Positions 1-8,652 of a stretch of DNA of 64,000 nucleotides are shown in pieces. Made by a program: the position numbers and the translations under genes. Every line of letters begins with the position of its first letter. Position 1 is the first letter of the stretch. This DNA comes from Lachnospiraceae bacterium JLR.KK002 (GTDB lineage: Bacteria; Bacillota; Clostridia; Lachnospirales; Lachnospiraceae), in the NCBI GenBank assembly GCA_036941025.1, contig JAYMNP010000001.1:2502501-2566500 (forward strand), read 5' to 3'. The notes beneath the pieces are model-generated. The model ran no database searches, was not told where the DNA came from, and was given only the letters and a program-made list of their open reading frames with translations.

Positions 1-826
1 TTCCCACCGCGGAAGCCGCCGCCACGCCCAGGGCATTTGTCACCGACGTAAGATACAGAAAGGACAGGCGTACCATGCATTCCTGCAGGGAAATGGGAAT
101 TCCCACCTTCAGAAGTTCCCGGATTTTCTCCCGGTAAATCCGGAACTCCCGCAGACGGAAGGAAAAGATAAAATCCCGCCTGTTCAGATAAACCGCCGCC
201 CATATCATACTGAATCCCTGAGAAAGCACCGTCGCCAGCGCCGCCCCTTTCACACCCAGATTCAGATACCGGATAAACAGAATATCTCCCACTACATTTC
301 CTGCCCCGGCAACGGCCACAAACAGCAGAGGCTTTCGGGAGTCTCCATATCCGCGCAGAACAGCGCTGATTCCATTGTACCCGCAGATAAATACCACGCC
401 CGCCCCGCAGACACGTACATATGCTCCGGCCGAAGCAAAAGATTCCTCCGGAGTTTGCAGCAGGGCAAGCACCAAATCGGCAGAGACCATCATCAGCACT
501 GTAATCAGAAGCCCTGCCAGTACAAACAGGCAGAGACTGGTGCTGATGGTTCTTTTCACTTCTTCCGGTCCTTTCTGCCCCGCATATTTTCCTACGGTCA
601 CGGTGGCGCCCAGCGTCAGCCCGGAAATCATACAGGTAACGATCTGGGTCACCTGAGTTCCGGTAGAAACAGCCGCAATGGCCTCCGGGGGACAGTACCA
701 GCCTATAACCATCAAATCCACCGCCCCGTACAGGGCCTGTATCAGATTGGCTCCCAGAAAGGGAAGGGAAAAGACCAGTACCGTCCGTATAATATTTCCT
801 TCTGTCAAATCATATTTCTCTTCCAT
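1..826 (-). CDS. MATE family efflux transporter, C-terminus off the left edge
   Basis: About 275 codons are visible with no stop, so the C-terminal part lies outside the window. The protein starts MEEKYDLTEGNIIRTVL and continues with hydrophobic helices and the stretch QALYGAVDLMVIG. This matches the first half of the MATE (multi antimicrobial extrusion) family of 12-helix drug or metabolite/cation antiporters in the inner membrane. The ATG at 826 follows a GGAGGAG ribosome site. It is transcribed in the same direction as clpB, from which it is separated by about 60 bases. Substrate cannot be told from sequence. Family call is firm; function within the family is open. Confidence 0.85.
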   Translation of the reverse strand, partial: MEEKYDLTEGNIIRTVLVFSLPFLGANLIQALYGAVDLMVIGWYCPPEAIAAVSTGTQVTQIVTCMISGLTLGATVTVGKYAGQKGPEEVKRTISTSLCLFVLAGLLITVLMMVSADLVLALLQTPEESFASAGAYVRVCGAGVVFICGYNGISAVLRGYGDSRKPLLFVAVAGAGNVVGDILFIRYLNLGVKGAALATVLSQGFSMIWAAVYLNRRDFIFSFRLREFRIYREKIRELLKVGIPISLQECMVRLSFLYLTSVTNALGVAAASAVG

Positions 827-888
827 AATGACTCCTCCGGGCATATTATCACATCTGGCCGGAACAAAGTCAACCGGATTCGGAAAAA

Positions 889-3477
889 TCAGGAAGATGA
901 ACTGCGGGCGACCAGCGCGCCCTGTTCCACGTCAATTACAATAGTATCTCCCGCTCTCACCTCATCTGCCAGAATCAGTTTCGCTGCAAGGGTTTCCACG
1001 GTTTTCTGGAGATAACGCTTCAGAGGCCTTGCTCCATATACCGGGTCATAGCCGTGCTCCACTGCAAATTCCTGTGCCGCCTGGGTCAGCTCCACAGACA
1101 CCTCCCGGTCCGCCAGACGACGGTTCAGATTTGCCAGCAGCAGGTGGATGATATTGCCAATATCGTCTTTGCTCAGAGGCTTAAACAAAATTGTTTCATC
1201 CAGACGGTTTAAAAACTCCGGCCGGAAATTATTTTTAAGCTCATCCAGCACTGCTTTTTCGCATTCCGGTCTGATTTCCCCGTTTTCCCCGATGCCTTCC
1301 AAAAGATAAGAGGAACCCAGATTGGACGTCATAATCAATATGGTATTTTTAAAATCCACGGTACGTCCCTGGGAATCGGTAATCCGTCCGTCATCCAGCA
1401 CCTGAAGCAGTACGTTAAACACATCGGGATGAGCTTTCTCCACCTCGTCAAACAGTACTACGGAATAAGGTTTGCGGCGCACGGCTTCCGTGAGCTGGCC
1501 GCCTTCTTCATATCCCACATATCCGGGAGGAGCTCCAATCAGGCGGGATACGGAATATTTCTCCATATACTCGCTCATATCCAGCCTTACCATATTATTC
1601 TCATCGTCAAAAAGGCTGGCGGCCAGCGCTTTGGCCAGCTCTGTTTTCCCCACGCCGGTAGGCCCAAGGAACAGGAAGGAACCAATTGGCTTGCCGGGGT
1701 CTTTAATCCCTGCTTTGGAACGGATGATAGCTTCTGTTACTTTTGTAACTCCTTCTTCCTGGCCAATTACCCGTCTGTGCAGCTCTTCGTCCAGATGAAG
1801 GGTTTTGTTCCGCTCGCTTTCCGTGAGCTTCGCCACAGGTATTCCGGTCCACCGGGAAATAATCTTCGCAATCTCCTCCTCGCTGACATTTTCATGAACC
1901 AGGCTTAAATCTTTCTTTTTTACCTGTTCTTCTTCCAGTTCAAGCTGTCGTTTCAGTTCCGGCATTTTACCGTACTGGAGTTCCGCCGCCTTTTCCAGAT
2001 CATAATTCTGCTGGGCCATGGCAATTTCCTTATTAAGAGCTTCCAGTTCCTCCCGGAGCTTCTGTACTTTTTCCACGGAATTTTTCTCATTGTCCCACTG
2101 GGCTTTCCGGGACTGGAATTCATTTTTCAGGTCTGCCAGTTCTTTCTGCAGGGTTTCCAAGCGGTCTTTGCTGAGCCGGTCTTCTTCTTTTTTCAGGGCG
2201 GCTTCCTCAATTTCCATCTGCATCACCCGCCGCTGCAGCTCATCCAGCTCCGTGGGCATGGAATCCAGTTCTGTCTTAATCAGGGCGCAGGCTTCGTCCA
2301 CCAGATCAATGGCCTTATCCGGCAGAAAACGGTCGCTGATGTAACGGTTGGACAAAGTTGCCGCCGACACCAGTGCGGCGTCTGTGATTTTCACGCCGTG
2401 GAATACCTCGTAACGGTCTTTCAGCCCTCTCAGAATGGAAACGGTGTCTTCCACTGTGGGCTCTGCCACCAGTACCGGCTGGAACCGGCGTTCCAGCGCC
2501 GCGTCCTTCTCAATGTATTCCCGGTATTCATCCAGTGTGGTGGCTCCGATACAGTGAAGCTCGCCTCTGGCCAGCATGGGCTTTAACAGCTGGCCTGCGT
2601 CCATGGCTCCGTCTGTCTTCCCTGCTCCCACAATGGTGTGGAGCTCGTCGATAAACAGAATCACCTGACCGTCGCTGCTCCTGATTTCATCCAGCACCGC
2701 TTTCAACCGTTCCTCAAATTCGCCCCGGTATTTGGCTCCTGCTACCAGTGCTCCCATATCCAGTGCAAACAGCCGCTTATCTTTCAACCCTTCCGGTACG
2801 TCGCCCCGGACAATCCGCTGGGCCAGCCCTTCCACTACGGCGGTTTTTCCCACTCCTGGTTCTCCAATCAGAACCGGATTATTCTTGGTTTTCCGGGAGA
2901 GAATGCGGACTACATTCCGAATCTCACTGTCCCGGCCAATGACCGGGTCCAGCTTCTGCTCTCTGGCCCGCTCCACCATATCGTATCCGTATTTTGCCAG
3001 CGTATCATAGGTAGCTTCCGGATTGTCGGAAACTACTTTCTGGTTGCCCCGCACCGTGGCCAGAGCCTGCAGAAACCGCTCTCTGGTAATTCCGTATTCC
3101 TTAAAAATTTCTTTTAATGCCTGATTGGGATATTTCAGCAGTGTCAGGAACAGATGTTCCACCGACACGTATTCGTCCCCCATTTTCCGGGCCTCATCTT
3201 CGGCGCTGACCAGCACTTTGTTCAGGTTCTGACCCATGTACACCTGTCCGCCGGATACTTTCACCCGCTTTGCAAGATGATTTTTCGCATTATCTGTAAA
3301 ATGCTCCAGATTGATTTCCATTTTCTCAATCAGTTTGGGAATCAGGCCCTCTTCCTGCAGCAGCAGGGATACCAGAAGATGTTCCTGCTCAATTTCCTGA
3401 TTCCCGTATTCGTATGCCAGTTTCTCGCAGCCATTAACGGCTTCGATTGATTTCTGTGTAAATTTCTGAATGTTCAT
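889..3477 (-). CDS. clpB: ATP-dependent disaggregase ClpB
   Basis: 862-residue Hsp100 chaperone, the usual ClpB length, which extracts polypeptides from aggregates together with DnaK. In order: double Clp N-domain repeat (1-145), first AAA+ module with Walker A GEPGVGKT at 205-212, long charged coiled-coil middle domain (about 405-525) that separates ClpB from ClpA/ClpC, second AAA+ module with Walker A GPTGVGKT near residue 600, then the C-terminal D2-small domain. I place the start at MNIQKFTQ because AAGGAGG sits just ahead of it; an upstream in-frame ATG would put that ribosome site inside the gene. A CIRCE operator overlaps its promoter, so HrcA-type heat-shock control is expected. Confidence 0.97.
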   Translation of the reverse strand: MNIQKFTQKSIEAVNGCEKLAYEYGNQEIEQEHLLVSLLLQEEGLIPKLIEKMEINLEHFTDNAKNHLAKRVKVSGGQVYMGQNLNKVLVSAEDEARKMGDEYVSVEHLFLTLLKYPNQALKEIFKEYGITRERFLQALATVRGNQKVVSDNPEATYDTLAKYGYDMVERAREQKLDPVIGRDSEIRNVVRILSRKTKNNPVLIGEPGVGKTAVVEGLAQRIVRGDVPEGLKDKRLFALDMGALVAGAKYRGEFEERLKAVLDEIRSSDGQVILFIDELHTIVGAGKTDGAMDAGQLLKPMLARGELHCIGATTLDEYREYIEKDAALERRFQPVLVAEPTVEDTVSILRGLKDRYEVFHGVKITDAALVSAATLSNRYISDRFLPDKAIDLVDEACALIKTELDSMPTELDELQRRVMQMEIEEAALKKEEDRLSKDRLETLQKELADLKNEFQSRKAQWDNEKNSVEKVQKLREELEALNKEIAMAQQNYDLEKAAELQYGKMPELKRQLELEEEQVKKKDLSLVHENVSEEEIAKIISRWTGIPVAKLTESERNKTLHLDEELHRRVIGQEEGVTKVTEAIIRSKAGIKDPGKPIGSFLFLGPTGVGKTELAKALAASLFDDENNMVRLDMSEYMEKYSVSRLIGAPPGYVGYEEGGQLTEAVRRKPYSVVLFDEVEKAHPDVFNVLLQVLDDGRITDSQGRTVDFKNTILIMTSNLGSSYLLEGIGENGEIRPECEKAVLDELKNNFRPEFLNRLDETILFKPLSKDDIGNIIHLLLANLNRRLADREVSVELTQAAQEFAVEHGYDPVYGARPLKRYLQKTVETLAAKLILADEVRAGDTIVIDVEQGALVARSSSS

Positions 3478-3584
3478 AAGGTTTCCTCCTTCCTTCACAT
3501 TACTTCAGAGTAATAGTATGGATAAACGCCTTTCCTGCCATACGGAGGAACGTCGCTTTTCTTTCTTGTTCTATTTCTGATATA

Positions 3585-3613
3585 ACAATAGCACTTGTTG
3601 TTAGCACTGTCAA
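3585..3613 (-). promoter_or_regulatory. clpB promoter
   Basis: On the minus strand, TTGACA (3608-3613) is separated by 17 bases from TATTGT (3585-3590), a near-consensus vegetative promoter reading into clpB about 110 bases downstream. The -35 hexamer lies inside the CIRCE operator, so a bound repressor would block polymerase directly. Confidence 0.85.
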
Positions 3614-3627
3614 CAGGTGAGTGCTAA
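3601..3627. promoter_or_regulatory. CIRCE operator (HrcA binding site)
   Basis: TTAGCACTG, nine bases, then GAGTGCTAA: the canonical 9-9-9 CIRCE inverted repeat with one mismatch from TTAGCACTC-N9-GAGTGCTAA. CIRCE is bound by HrcA in Firmicutes, usually at groESL and the dnaK operon; control of clpB by CIRCE is less common, clpB more often being under CtsR. hrcA itself is not in the window. Confidence 0.9.
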
Positions 3628-3658
3628 AATTATGTGAAAATTTTATGAAGTGCTGATT
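3611..3658. repeat. 48-bp direct repeat, left copy (probable attachment-site end)
   Basis: These 48 bases are identical to 31926-31973. The next roughly 90 bases are similar but not identical between the two places. The repeat covers the right half of CIRCE and runs upstream of the clpB promoter, so host sequence is present at both ends of a 28-kb insert, as expected for attL/attR of a site-specific element. The adjacent integrase remnant supports this. Confidence 0.7.
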
Positions 3659-3738
3659 TTATGCGGTTCCTGGCTATCCATGATTTTATATTTTATCTGA
3701 TTTACATACCATTTACATATTTTTTGCTTTTTACATAT

Positions 3739-3775
3739 AAGAATCCACCGCCGATATTGCTGGCGGTGGATTCTT
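3739..3775 (-). terminator. Hairpin downstream of the integrase remnant
   Basis: Perfect 14-bp stem (3739-3752 with 3762-3775, core ATCCACCGCC) and nine-base loop immediately after the integrase stop codon. There is only a weak T-rich tail. It probably ends the integrase transcript before it reaches the clpB promoter. It is missing from the second element end near 32060. Confidence 0.65.
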
Positions 3776-3777
3776 AC

Positions 3778-4527
3778 TTAAAAATTGATTACATTGTCAA
3801 TTCTCTGTACTTCCTTTTCGGTTCTCTCAAAGCTGCTATGTTTGTACACGTTCATTGTGATACTTGCATCAGAATGCCCCATGACGTTCTGTAGTGCCTT
3901 GATATCCATTCCTGCGGATGCAAGCAAAGTACACCCGGTATGCCTTAAAATATGCGCTGACAGGTGCGGTATCGCTTCTTCTGGATGTGCTTTATTATAC
4001 GCCTTTTCCATATTCAACAGAAAACTATTGACCGCATTGATCGCAAATGGCTGTCCGTTGCCGCTGACAAATACAAAATTGCTATATCCGTCCACCTCCG
4101 CATCACTCCGTCTGCCTAGTATCAAATTCTGCTTTCTCAGTTCCACAAATGCCCTGTGAACCGTTTCCGTCATGGGTATGGTTCTTTTCCCGGCATCCGT
4201 TTTTGGTTCGCTCACATGGAATTTACATCCGTCACCAAAGTTTTTATAGATCAGTTGGTGATTTACGCTGATTGTACGGTTTTTCATGTCTATATCGCCC
4301 CATGTCAGGCCAGTAAGTTCCCCGCACCGTAAACAAGTGCCGATTGCGATTGTAAGGAATGGAACATAGACGGAATATGTACCGCTGTTTGTGCAAAAAT
4401 CTATCAGCCTTTTTATTTCATCTTCTGACAACGGTATCTTCTCCCCGGCATCCTGCTTGATGTTTTCCATTGCGCCCTTTGCCGGATTCTTCCTTATAAA
4501 AAATGAAATAGGGAAAGCGATAGCCAT
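3778..4527 (-). pseudogene. Tyrosine recombinase/integrase, N-terminally truncated
   Basis: 249 residues carrying the whole catalytic domain of a Tn916-type integrase: the first Arg in CLRCGELTGL, Lys in PKTDAGKR, the His-x-x-Arg of HILRHT, His in MGHSD and the nucleophile Tyr in MNVYKH. Tn916-like integrases are about 400 residues with an arm-binding and a core-binding domain ahead of this; here they are gone, and the reading frame begins inside the core-binding region with no ribosome site. It probably once integrated this island, and is now unlikely to act alone. Its 3' end lies against the presumed attachment site, as in other elements of this kind. Confidence 0.8.
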
Positions 4528-4619
4528 TGAACGAATAGAGGAACTCTCTGAAATCCCACGCTACACCCAAAAAGAAAGCAATGTGCCAGATAAAGAAGAA
4601 TGAGGAAACAAAAAACTTC

Positions 4620-4648
4620 TTGCTTCCTGCCCCCAGATGTGCTATATT
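4620..4648 (+). promoter_or_regulatory. Promoter of the putative antitoxin RNA, copy 1
   Basis: TTGCTT (4620-4625), 17 bases, TATATT (4643-4648). The same arrangement with the same 17-base spacing is kept at 32129-32157 although the surrounding bases have drifted, which argues that it is functional. Confidence 0.6.
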
Positions 4649-4654
4649 AGACAT

Positions 4655-4770
4655 AAGAAAAGGGAAAAGCCATAGAAGCGGCTCTACCCCCGAATGAATG
4701 ATTTTCTACCTATTCTTTTGAAATAGGCAAGCCGTCACTATTGCGAGTAGTGGCGGCTATTTCTTTTTTC
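4655..4770 (+). ncRNA. Putative antisense antitoxin RNA of a type I module, copy 1
   Basis: A short transcript of about 115 bases is predicted from the promoter at 4620-4648 to a hairpin terminator: stem 4730-4740 with 4748-4758 (core GCCGTCACTA / TAGTGGCGGC) followed by a T-rich tract. No reading frame in it is conserved with the second copy, but the promoter, a segment containing CATAGAAGCGGCTCTACCC, and the terminator are. Its 3' end overlaps the stop codon of the convergent small hydrophobic gene at 4757-4849, the layout of txpA/ratA and related Firmicute type I toxin-antitoxin pairs. The transcription start is inferred. Confidence 0.55.
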
Positions 4771-4849
4771 CCTTGAAGATTGTATAGCATAATCCCACAA
4801 GGGCAACAATGAATATCCCAGTCTGAATCAGATCGGAGTATGTAACCAT
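4757..4849 (-). CDS. Small holin-like toxin, type I toxin-antitoxin (copy 1)
   Basis: 30 residues: a polar start (MVTYSDLIQT), one hydrophobic helix (GIFIVALVGL) and a lysine-rich tail (FKGKKK). This is the pattern of putative holin-like toxins (TxpA/Hol_Tox type), which insert in the membrane when their RNA antitoxin is lost. AAGGAGGG stands eight bases before the ATG. The paralogue at 32264-32359 differs at about ten positions but keeps the same layout. The stop codon lies inside the terminator of the convergent small RNA. Such modules stabilise plasmids and integrated elements. Confidence 0.65.
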   Translation of the reverse strand: MVTYSDLIQTGIFIVALVGLCYTIFKGKKK

Positions 4850-5059
4850 TGTATCGCCCTCCTTTCTTTCGTCTGGAGGGCTACTTGAACCCTCCGAAAA
4901 ATAAGAGGGGTAAAGCCGCCTTTGGCTCTATGGTTTTCCCATATCGACAATATAACACAATTCTCTCTATCGGGCAATATCCTTTTGACTTCTTTATGTC
5001 GAGTTTTTCTCCTATTTCCGTGATATAATCAGACTATCACGAAAGAAAGGAGGGTATAT

Positions 5060-5428
5060 ATGTTCGATTTACCAAGACCTAACATAACTGAAAGCATTGT
5101 ATCGGATATAGAACCTTTGCTGATGGCTTACTCTTATTCTGATACGCAATTCGAGATTTTATCAAAGCATATAAAGGCATTTGAAAAAACTCTCGATTCA
5201 GAACATGAAGTAGGTCTTATACTTACTAATTTCGGCCAGTCTATAACCATGCAGGTAACAGAAATCAGCTATGAAGAATCGGTTTTAATGATTTTCAAAG
5301 GTTATGTAAACGGAAGAATGTCAACACTCATTCAGCACGTTAGTCAACTGAATTTCCTGCTTACTTCTGTAGAGAAAGAGCCAGACCGACCGAAACGGAC
5401 TATCGGCTTTTCAGTGCCGAAAGAATAA
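5060..5428 (+). CDS. DUF6173-like hypothetical protein
   Basis: 122 residues with a perfect AAGGAGG site eight bases ahead of the ATG and a TATAAT just upstream. The central part (FEKTLDSEHEVGLILTNFGQ, then ISYEE.. and LIQHVSQLNFLL) resembles small mobile-element proteins of the DUF6173 family, whose role is unknown. It has no signal peptide, membrane segment or known catalytic motif. Its last 29 bases overlap the convergent gene at 5400-5612. It is probably element cargo. Confidence 0.6.
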   Translation: MFDLPRPNITESIVSDIEPLLMAYSYSDTQFEILSKHIKAFEKTLDSEHEVGLILTNFGQSITMQVTEISYEESVLMIFKGYVNGRMSTLIQHVSQLNFLLTSVEKEPDRPKRTIGFSVPKE

Positions 5429-5612
5429 CTTCCTCAATGCGTTGCAGAATACGTTCAATACTCTGCAACGTGTTCTGCTGTTCTCCCAGTGCGTCCAAAA
5501 TTCTTGCGCCTGTTGATTCTGTAATCGTAGTGCGTTTTGCGTCCCTAGAAACGCTATACTCTTTCAACACGTCTTTCTGCTCTGCTGTGTAAAATTTTTC
5601 TGTTTCGCTCAT
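5400..5612 (-). CDS. Small hypothetical protein
   Basis: 70 residues, starting MSETEKFYTAEQKDVL, with an amphipathic and probably coiled-coil C-terminal half (LQSIERILQRIEEVI). An AGAGAGG site precedes the ATG by about nine bases. It follows the sigma-like remnant at 5615-6052 by two bases, so the two were probably one transcription unit. I do not recognise the family. Size and position would suit a small DNA-binding or accessory protein of a conjugative element, but nothing in the sequence proves that. Confidence 0.5.
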   Translation of the reverse strand: MSETEKFYTAEQKDVLKEYSVSRDAKRTTITESTGARILDALGEQQNTLQSIERILQRIEEVILSALKSR

Positions 5613-5614
5613 AA

Positions 5615-6052
5615 TTACAAACCTCTCTTTCTGTTATCCGGCTCGACACAATGTCGAATCCCATCAACCCTTTTTCTGTGCATTTCCTCAATTTCCGCTA
5701 AATGCCGCTTATAGCGTGTTTCTGCTTCCAGTCGCTTTTCTGCTAAATGCTCCACAATAGAAGTAAAATTATGCTCTTTATAGCTTGTCAAGCCGCCCCG
5801 GAACAGTCCAGCTTCAGCAATATCAAACTTTTCCAGTAATTCACTCCTTGCCTTACCCATCCGTAGCCGCCGCAGTCCAGATTCTTATTTCTCTGATTAT
5901 CTCATTTTCCCTTGTGGCTGTGTAACACTCCACAATGTCCCACAATTCATTTTTAGAGTGTTCAGAGTAATCTTATCAATCGTATCATTTTCAAGGCTTA
6001 AATCGGCTTGTAGCGTGTCCGCAAGTGTCAAGCTGTTGTCCTCTGCTATCGG
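5615..6052 (-). pseudogene. Sigma-70-like factor of a conjugative element, decayed
   Basis: Joining frames gives pieces of one protein: EDNSLTLADTLQADLSLEND (5973-6050 region), then in the next frame EHSKNELWDIVECYTATRENEI, then in a third frame ESGLRRLRMGKARSELLEKF through to EPDNRKRGL at 5615. The order and wording are those of sigma-70-like regulators in Clostridial integrative elements. The segment that should hold the region 4 helix-turn-helix, between NEIIRE and ESGLRR, is missing. There is at least one frameshift, and the N-terminus is cut off by an IS3-family element at 6053. A stand-alone call of the last 81 residues would lack a ribosome site. Family assignment is from motif memory and is moderate. 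Confidence 0.55.
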
Positions 6053-6100
6053 TGATTTTGTCAAGATTAGTTGACACATTTTTCTCAAGGGTTTTGTATT

Positions 6101-7009
6101 CTATGCTGCTTCTTCCAGAGAATCATAGTATCGCTGTCGTTTGATGATGGGAGGAAGCCCTCCATTAGCAGAACAGATCCTCCGGTTATTCCAATAGCTG
6201 ATGAAATATCTCCAGATCAGGGTTTTCAGTTCATCTGTGCTCATCTTCTCAGTATCATAGCGGTCATATAACAGTTCTGATTTCATTCTGGCCCACATGC
6301 TTTCACAGCGGGCATTATCATGGCATCTTCCACCCGCGCTGTTCATGCTTTGTCGGATGCCATATTGATTGATTGCGTCCCGATAAAGCCGGCTGGTGTA
6401 CTGGCTTCCCCTGTCACTGTGGATAATTGCTCCGCGGATGCCTGGATACGCTTCCGCCGCGTTTTTCAATGTCCGCACACATAACGGAGCTTTCATGTTT
6501 GTATCCATTGCCAGGCCAACCACGCTGGAATCGAAGCAGTCGAAAACAGCGGAAACATACAGCTTTCCATCGCTGGCTTTGATCTCTGTTATGTCTGTTA
6601 CGCACTTGGACAGCGGTTCCTCTGACTTGAAATCACGTTTTAACAGATCTTCTGATTTCCGGGCTTCCCGGTCTGCTTTCGTGATTCCGTTTGGTTTACG
6701 CCTGGGATGATGGCTGATTCCAATATCCTCCATGACACGGTAAACAGTACGTTCGCTGGGAATATCCACATTTTCAGGCTGTTTTAACATTAATGCCTGA
6801 TACATGCGGATCCGGCCGTAGGTGTCATTACAATCGTCTTCCTCAAGGATCTCCATCATGGCATCTGCCAGAGCCTGGTACTTCCATGGGCGGTCTTTAT
6901 TTGCAAGGTACCGGTAAAATCCCTGCCTGCTGACACGAAGGGCTCTGCAGTAAAAAGAAAGATTTCCTTTTAATTCGCCGTCTTTGGTTTTAAACGCAAT
7001 AAACTTCAT
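6101..7009 (-). CDS. IS3-family transposase OrfB (DDE integrase domain), copy 1
   Basis: 302 residues. An N-terminal helix-turn-helix (LRVSRQGFYRYLANKDRP) is followed by the rve-type integrase core with the DDE triad in CVTDITEI, HSDRGSQYTS and the Glu of NARCESMWARMKSE. This is the catalytic subunit that cuts and joins IS3-type ends. It overlaps orfA by four bases (ATGA). The frame is intact but the element lacks one end and its OrfA is broken, so it could act only on other copies. Confidence 0.92.
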   Translation of the reverse strand: MKFIAFKTKDGELKGNLSFYCRALRVSRQGFYRYLANKDRPWKYQALADAMMEILEEDDCNDTYGRIRMYQALMLKQPENVDIPSERTVYRVMEDIGISHHPRRKPNGITKADREARKSEDLLKRDFKSEEPLSKCVTDITEIKASDGKLYVSAVFDCFDSSVVGLAMDTNMKAPLCVRTLKNAAEAYPGIRGAIIHSDRGSQYTSRLYRDAINQYGIRQSMNSAGGRCHDNARCESMWARMKSELLYDRYDTEKMSTDELKTLIWRYFISYWNNRRICSANGGLPPIIKRQRYYDSLEEAA

Positions 7010-7233
7010 TCTTTCGTTTTTGCTGACCTCAGACGGCTCGCGGCGAAAAAAGCGCTGGCTTCCTCAAGAAAGTCATTTTCCTTTTTCAAACGGCGGATTT
7101 CTTTTTCCTGTTCCTTAACCTGCTGTCGGAGCTTTAAGAGTTCCTCATTAAGCGTCATGGCGCTTTGCGGGGTCTGTGAACCTGCCCCAAGGTCGAGGCT
7201 GCCAGGGCGGTTGGCCCGTACCCAGCCATACAT
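7006..7233 (-). pseudogene. IS3-family OrfA, 5' end lost (copy 1)
   Basis: Only the part from MYGWVRANRP through the leucine-zipper-like stretch (LLKLRQQVKEQEKEIRRLKK) to RSAKTKE remains. The N-terminal helix-turn-helix coded in copies 2 and 3 is replaced by the terminal repeat of the neighbouring copy. A longer reading frame starting in that repeat (MRKMCQLILTKS) is an artefact of the junction. Confidence 0.85.
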
Positions 7234-7281
7234 TGATTTTGTCAAGATTAGTTGACACATTTTCCTCAAGGATTTTGTATC

Positions 7282-8190
7282 CTATGCTGCTTCTTTCAGG
7301 GAATCATAGTATCGCTGCCGTTTTATCATGGGAGGAAGGCCTCCATTAGAGGAACAGATCCTCCGGTTATTCCAATAGCTGATGAAATATCTCCAGATCA
7401 GGGTTTTCAGTTCATCCGTGCTCATCTTCTCTGTATCGTAACGGTCATAGAGTAGTTCAGATTTCATTCTGGCCCACATGCTCTCGCAGCGGGCGTTATC
7501 ATGGCATCTGCCGCCTGCACTGTTCATGCTCTGCCGTATGCCATACTTCCGGATTACATCCCGGTAAAGCTGGCTCGTGTACTGGCTTCCCCTGTCACTG
7601 TGGATAATTGCCCCATGGATGTCCGGATATGTCTTCGCCGCGTTTTCCAGTGTCCGCGCACATAATGGAGCTTTCATATTAGTATCCATCGCCAGTCCAA
7701 CCACGCTGGAATCGAAGCAGTCAAAAACAGCCGAAACATACAGCTTTCCATCGCTGGCTTTGATCTCTGTTATGTCTGTTACACACTTGACCAGCGGCTT
7801 CTCTGACTTAAAATCACGTTTTAACAGATCTTCTGATTTCCGGGCTTGCCGATCCGCTTTCGTGATTCCGTTTGGTTTGCGCCTGGGATGGTGGCTGATG
7901 CCGATATCCTCCATGACACGGTAAACAGTACGTTCGCTGGGAATATCCACATTTTCAGGCTGTTTTAACATTAATGCCTGATACATACGGATCCGGCCGT
8001 AGGTGTCATTACAATCATCTTCCTCAAGGATTTCCATCATGGCGTCTGCCAGGGGCTGATACTTCCATGGGCGGTCTTTATTTGCAAGGTACTGGTAGAA
8101 TCCCTGCCTGCTGACATGAAGGGTTCTACAGTAAAAGAAGATATCCCCTTTTAATTTGCCGTCTTTGGTTTTAAGAGCAATGAACTTCAT
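7282..8190 (-). CDS. IS3-family transposase OrfB, copy 2
   Basis: 302 residues, identical in sequence to the copy at 25167-26075. DDE motifs are CVTDITEI, HSDRGSQYTS and NARCESMW...SE. It begins with ATG overlapping the orfA stop (ATGA), so it can be made by coupling or as an OrfAB fusion by frameshifting, as in IS3 relatives. It acts on the 25-bp terminal repeats of this IS family. Confidence 0.95.
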   Translation of the reverse strand: MKFIALKTKDGKLKGDIFFYCRTLHVSRQGFYQYLANKDRPWKYQPLADAMMEILEEDDCNDTYGRIRMYQALMLKQPENVDIPSERTVYRVMEDIGISHHPRRKPNGITKADRQARKSEDLLKRDFKSEKPLVKCVTDITEIKASDGKLYVSAVFDCFDSSVVGLAMDTNMKAPLCARTLENAAKTYPDIHGAIIHSDRGSQYTSQLYRDVIRKYGIRQSMNSAGGRCHDNARCESMWARMKSELLYDRYDTEKMSTDELKTLIWRYFISYWNNRRICSSNGGLPPMIKRQRYYDSLKEAA

Positions 8191-8525
8191 TCTTTCGTTT
8201 TTGCTGACCTCAGACGGCTCGCGGCGAAAAAAGCGCTGGCTTCCTCCAGAAAGTCATTTTCCTTCTTCAAACGGCGGATTTCTTTTTCCTGTTCCTTAAC
8301 CAGCTGGCGGAGCTGAAGAAGTTCCTGGTTAAGGGTCATGGCGCTTTGCGGAGTTTGTGAACCTGCCCCAAGGTCGAGGCTGCCAGGGCGGTTGGCCCGT
8401 ACCCAGCCATACATGGTATTCTTTGGAACCCCCAGTTCTTTAGCGGCCTTTGCTTGTCCGATTTCCTTTGCCAGTTTCACTGCCTGTACTTTGTATTCAT
8501 GGTCGTATTGCCTGTTTTCTGCCAT
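8187..8525 (-). CDS. IS3-family transposase OrfA, copy 2
   Basis: 112 residues. The N-terminal helix-turn-helix (YKVQAVKLAKEIGQAKAAKE, LGVPKNTMYGWV) recognises the element ends. A C-terminal leucine-zipper-like segment (LRQLVKEQEKEIRRLKKEN) allows dimer contact with OrfB. An AAGGAG site precedes the ATG. Identical to the copy at 24832-25170. Confidence 0.93.
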   Translation of the reverse strand: MAENRQYDHEYKVQAVKLAKEIGQAKAAKELGVPKNTMYGWVRANRPGSLDLGAGSQTPQSAMTLNQELLQLRQLVKEQEKEIRRLKKENDFLEEASAFFAASRLRSAKTKE

Positions 8526-8652
8526 TTTTGTTCACTCCTTATCCTCTTGATTATATCTCAAATCCTTGAGAATGGGCTGTCAACTTTTTTTATACCACAT
8601 CATTTCGGCGGCATTGGACTTTGCTGACAGTTTCTGATACTACTATTGCCCT

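Larger units (their letters stand above)
6053..7233 (-). mobile_element. IS3-family element, truncated copy 1
   Basis: The left end begins TGATTTTGTCAAGATTAGTT, identical to the ends at 7234 and (inverted) 26123. The element runs through orfB and most of orfA and then stops at the codon for Met of MYGWVRA, where the end of the next copy abuts it. The 5' part of orfA and the right terminal repeat are missing, so it cannot move on its own. Its transposase differs from copies 2 and 3 at about 20 residues, so it is an older or separate isoform. Confidence 0.85.
7234..8602 (-). mobile_element. IS3-family element, complete copy 2 (1369 bp)
   Basis: It is bounded by TGATTTTGTCAAGATTAGTT at 7234 and by the complement of TGATGTGGTATAAAAAAAGT at 8602. 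Both lead into GTTGACA, giving imperfect inverted repeats of about 25 bp that start with TG as in the IS3 family. The length equals copy 3 exactly and the encoded proteins are identical, so one moved very recently. The flanking trinucleotides (CAT left, TTT right) do not match, so no target duplication remains; the left end joins truncated copy 1 directly. Confidence 0.9.
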
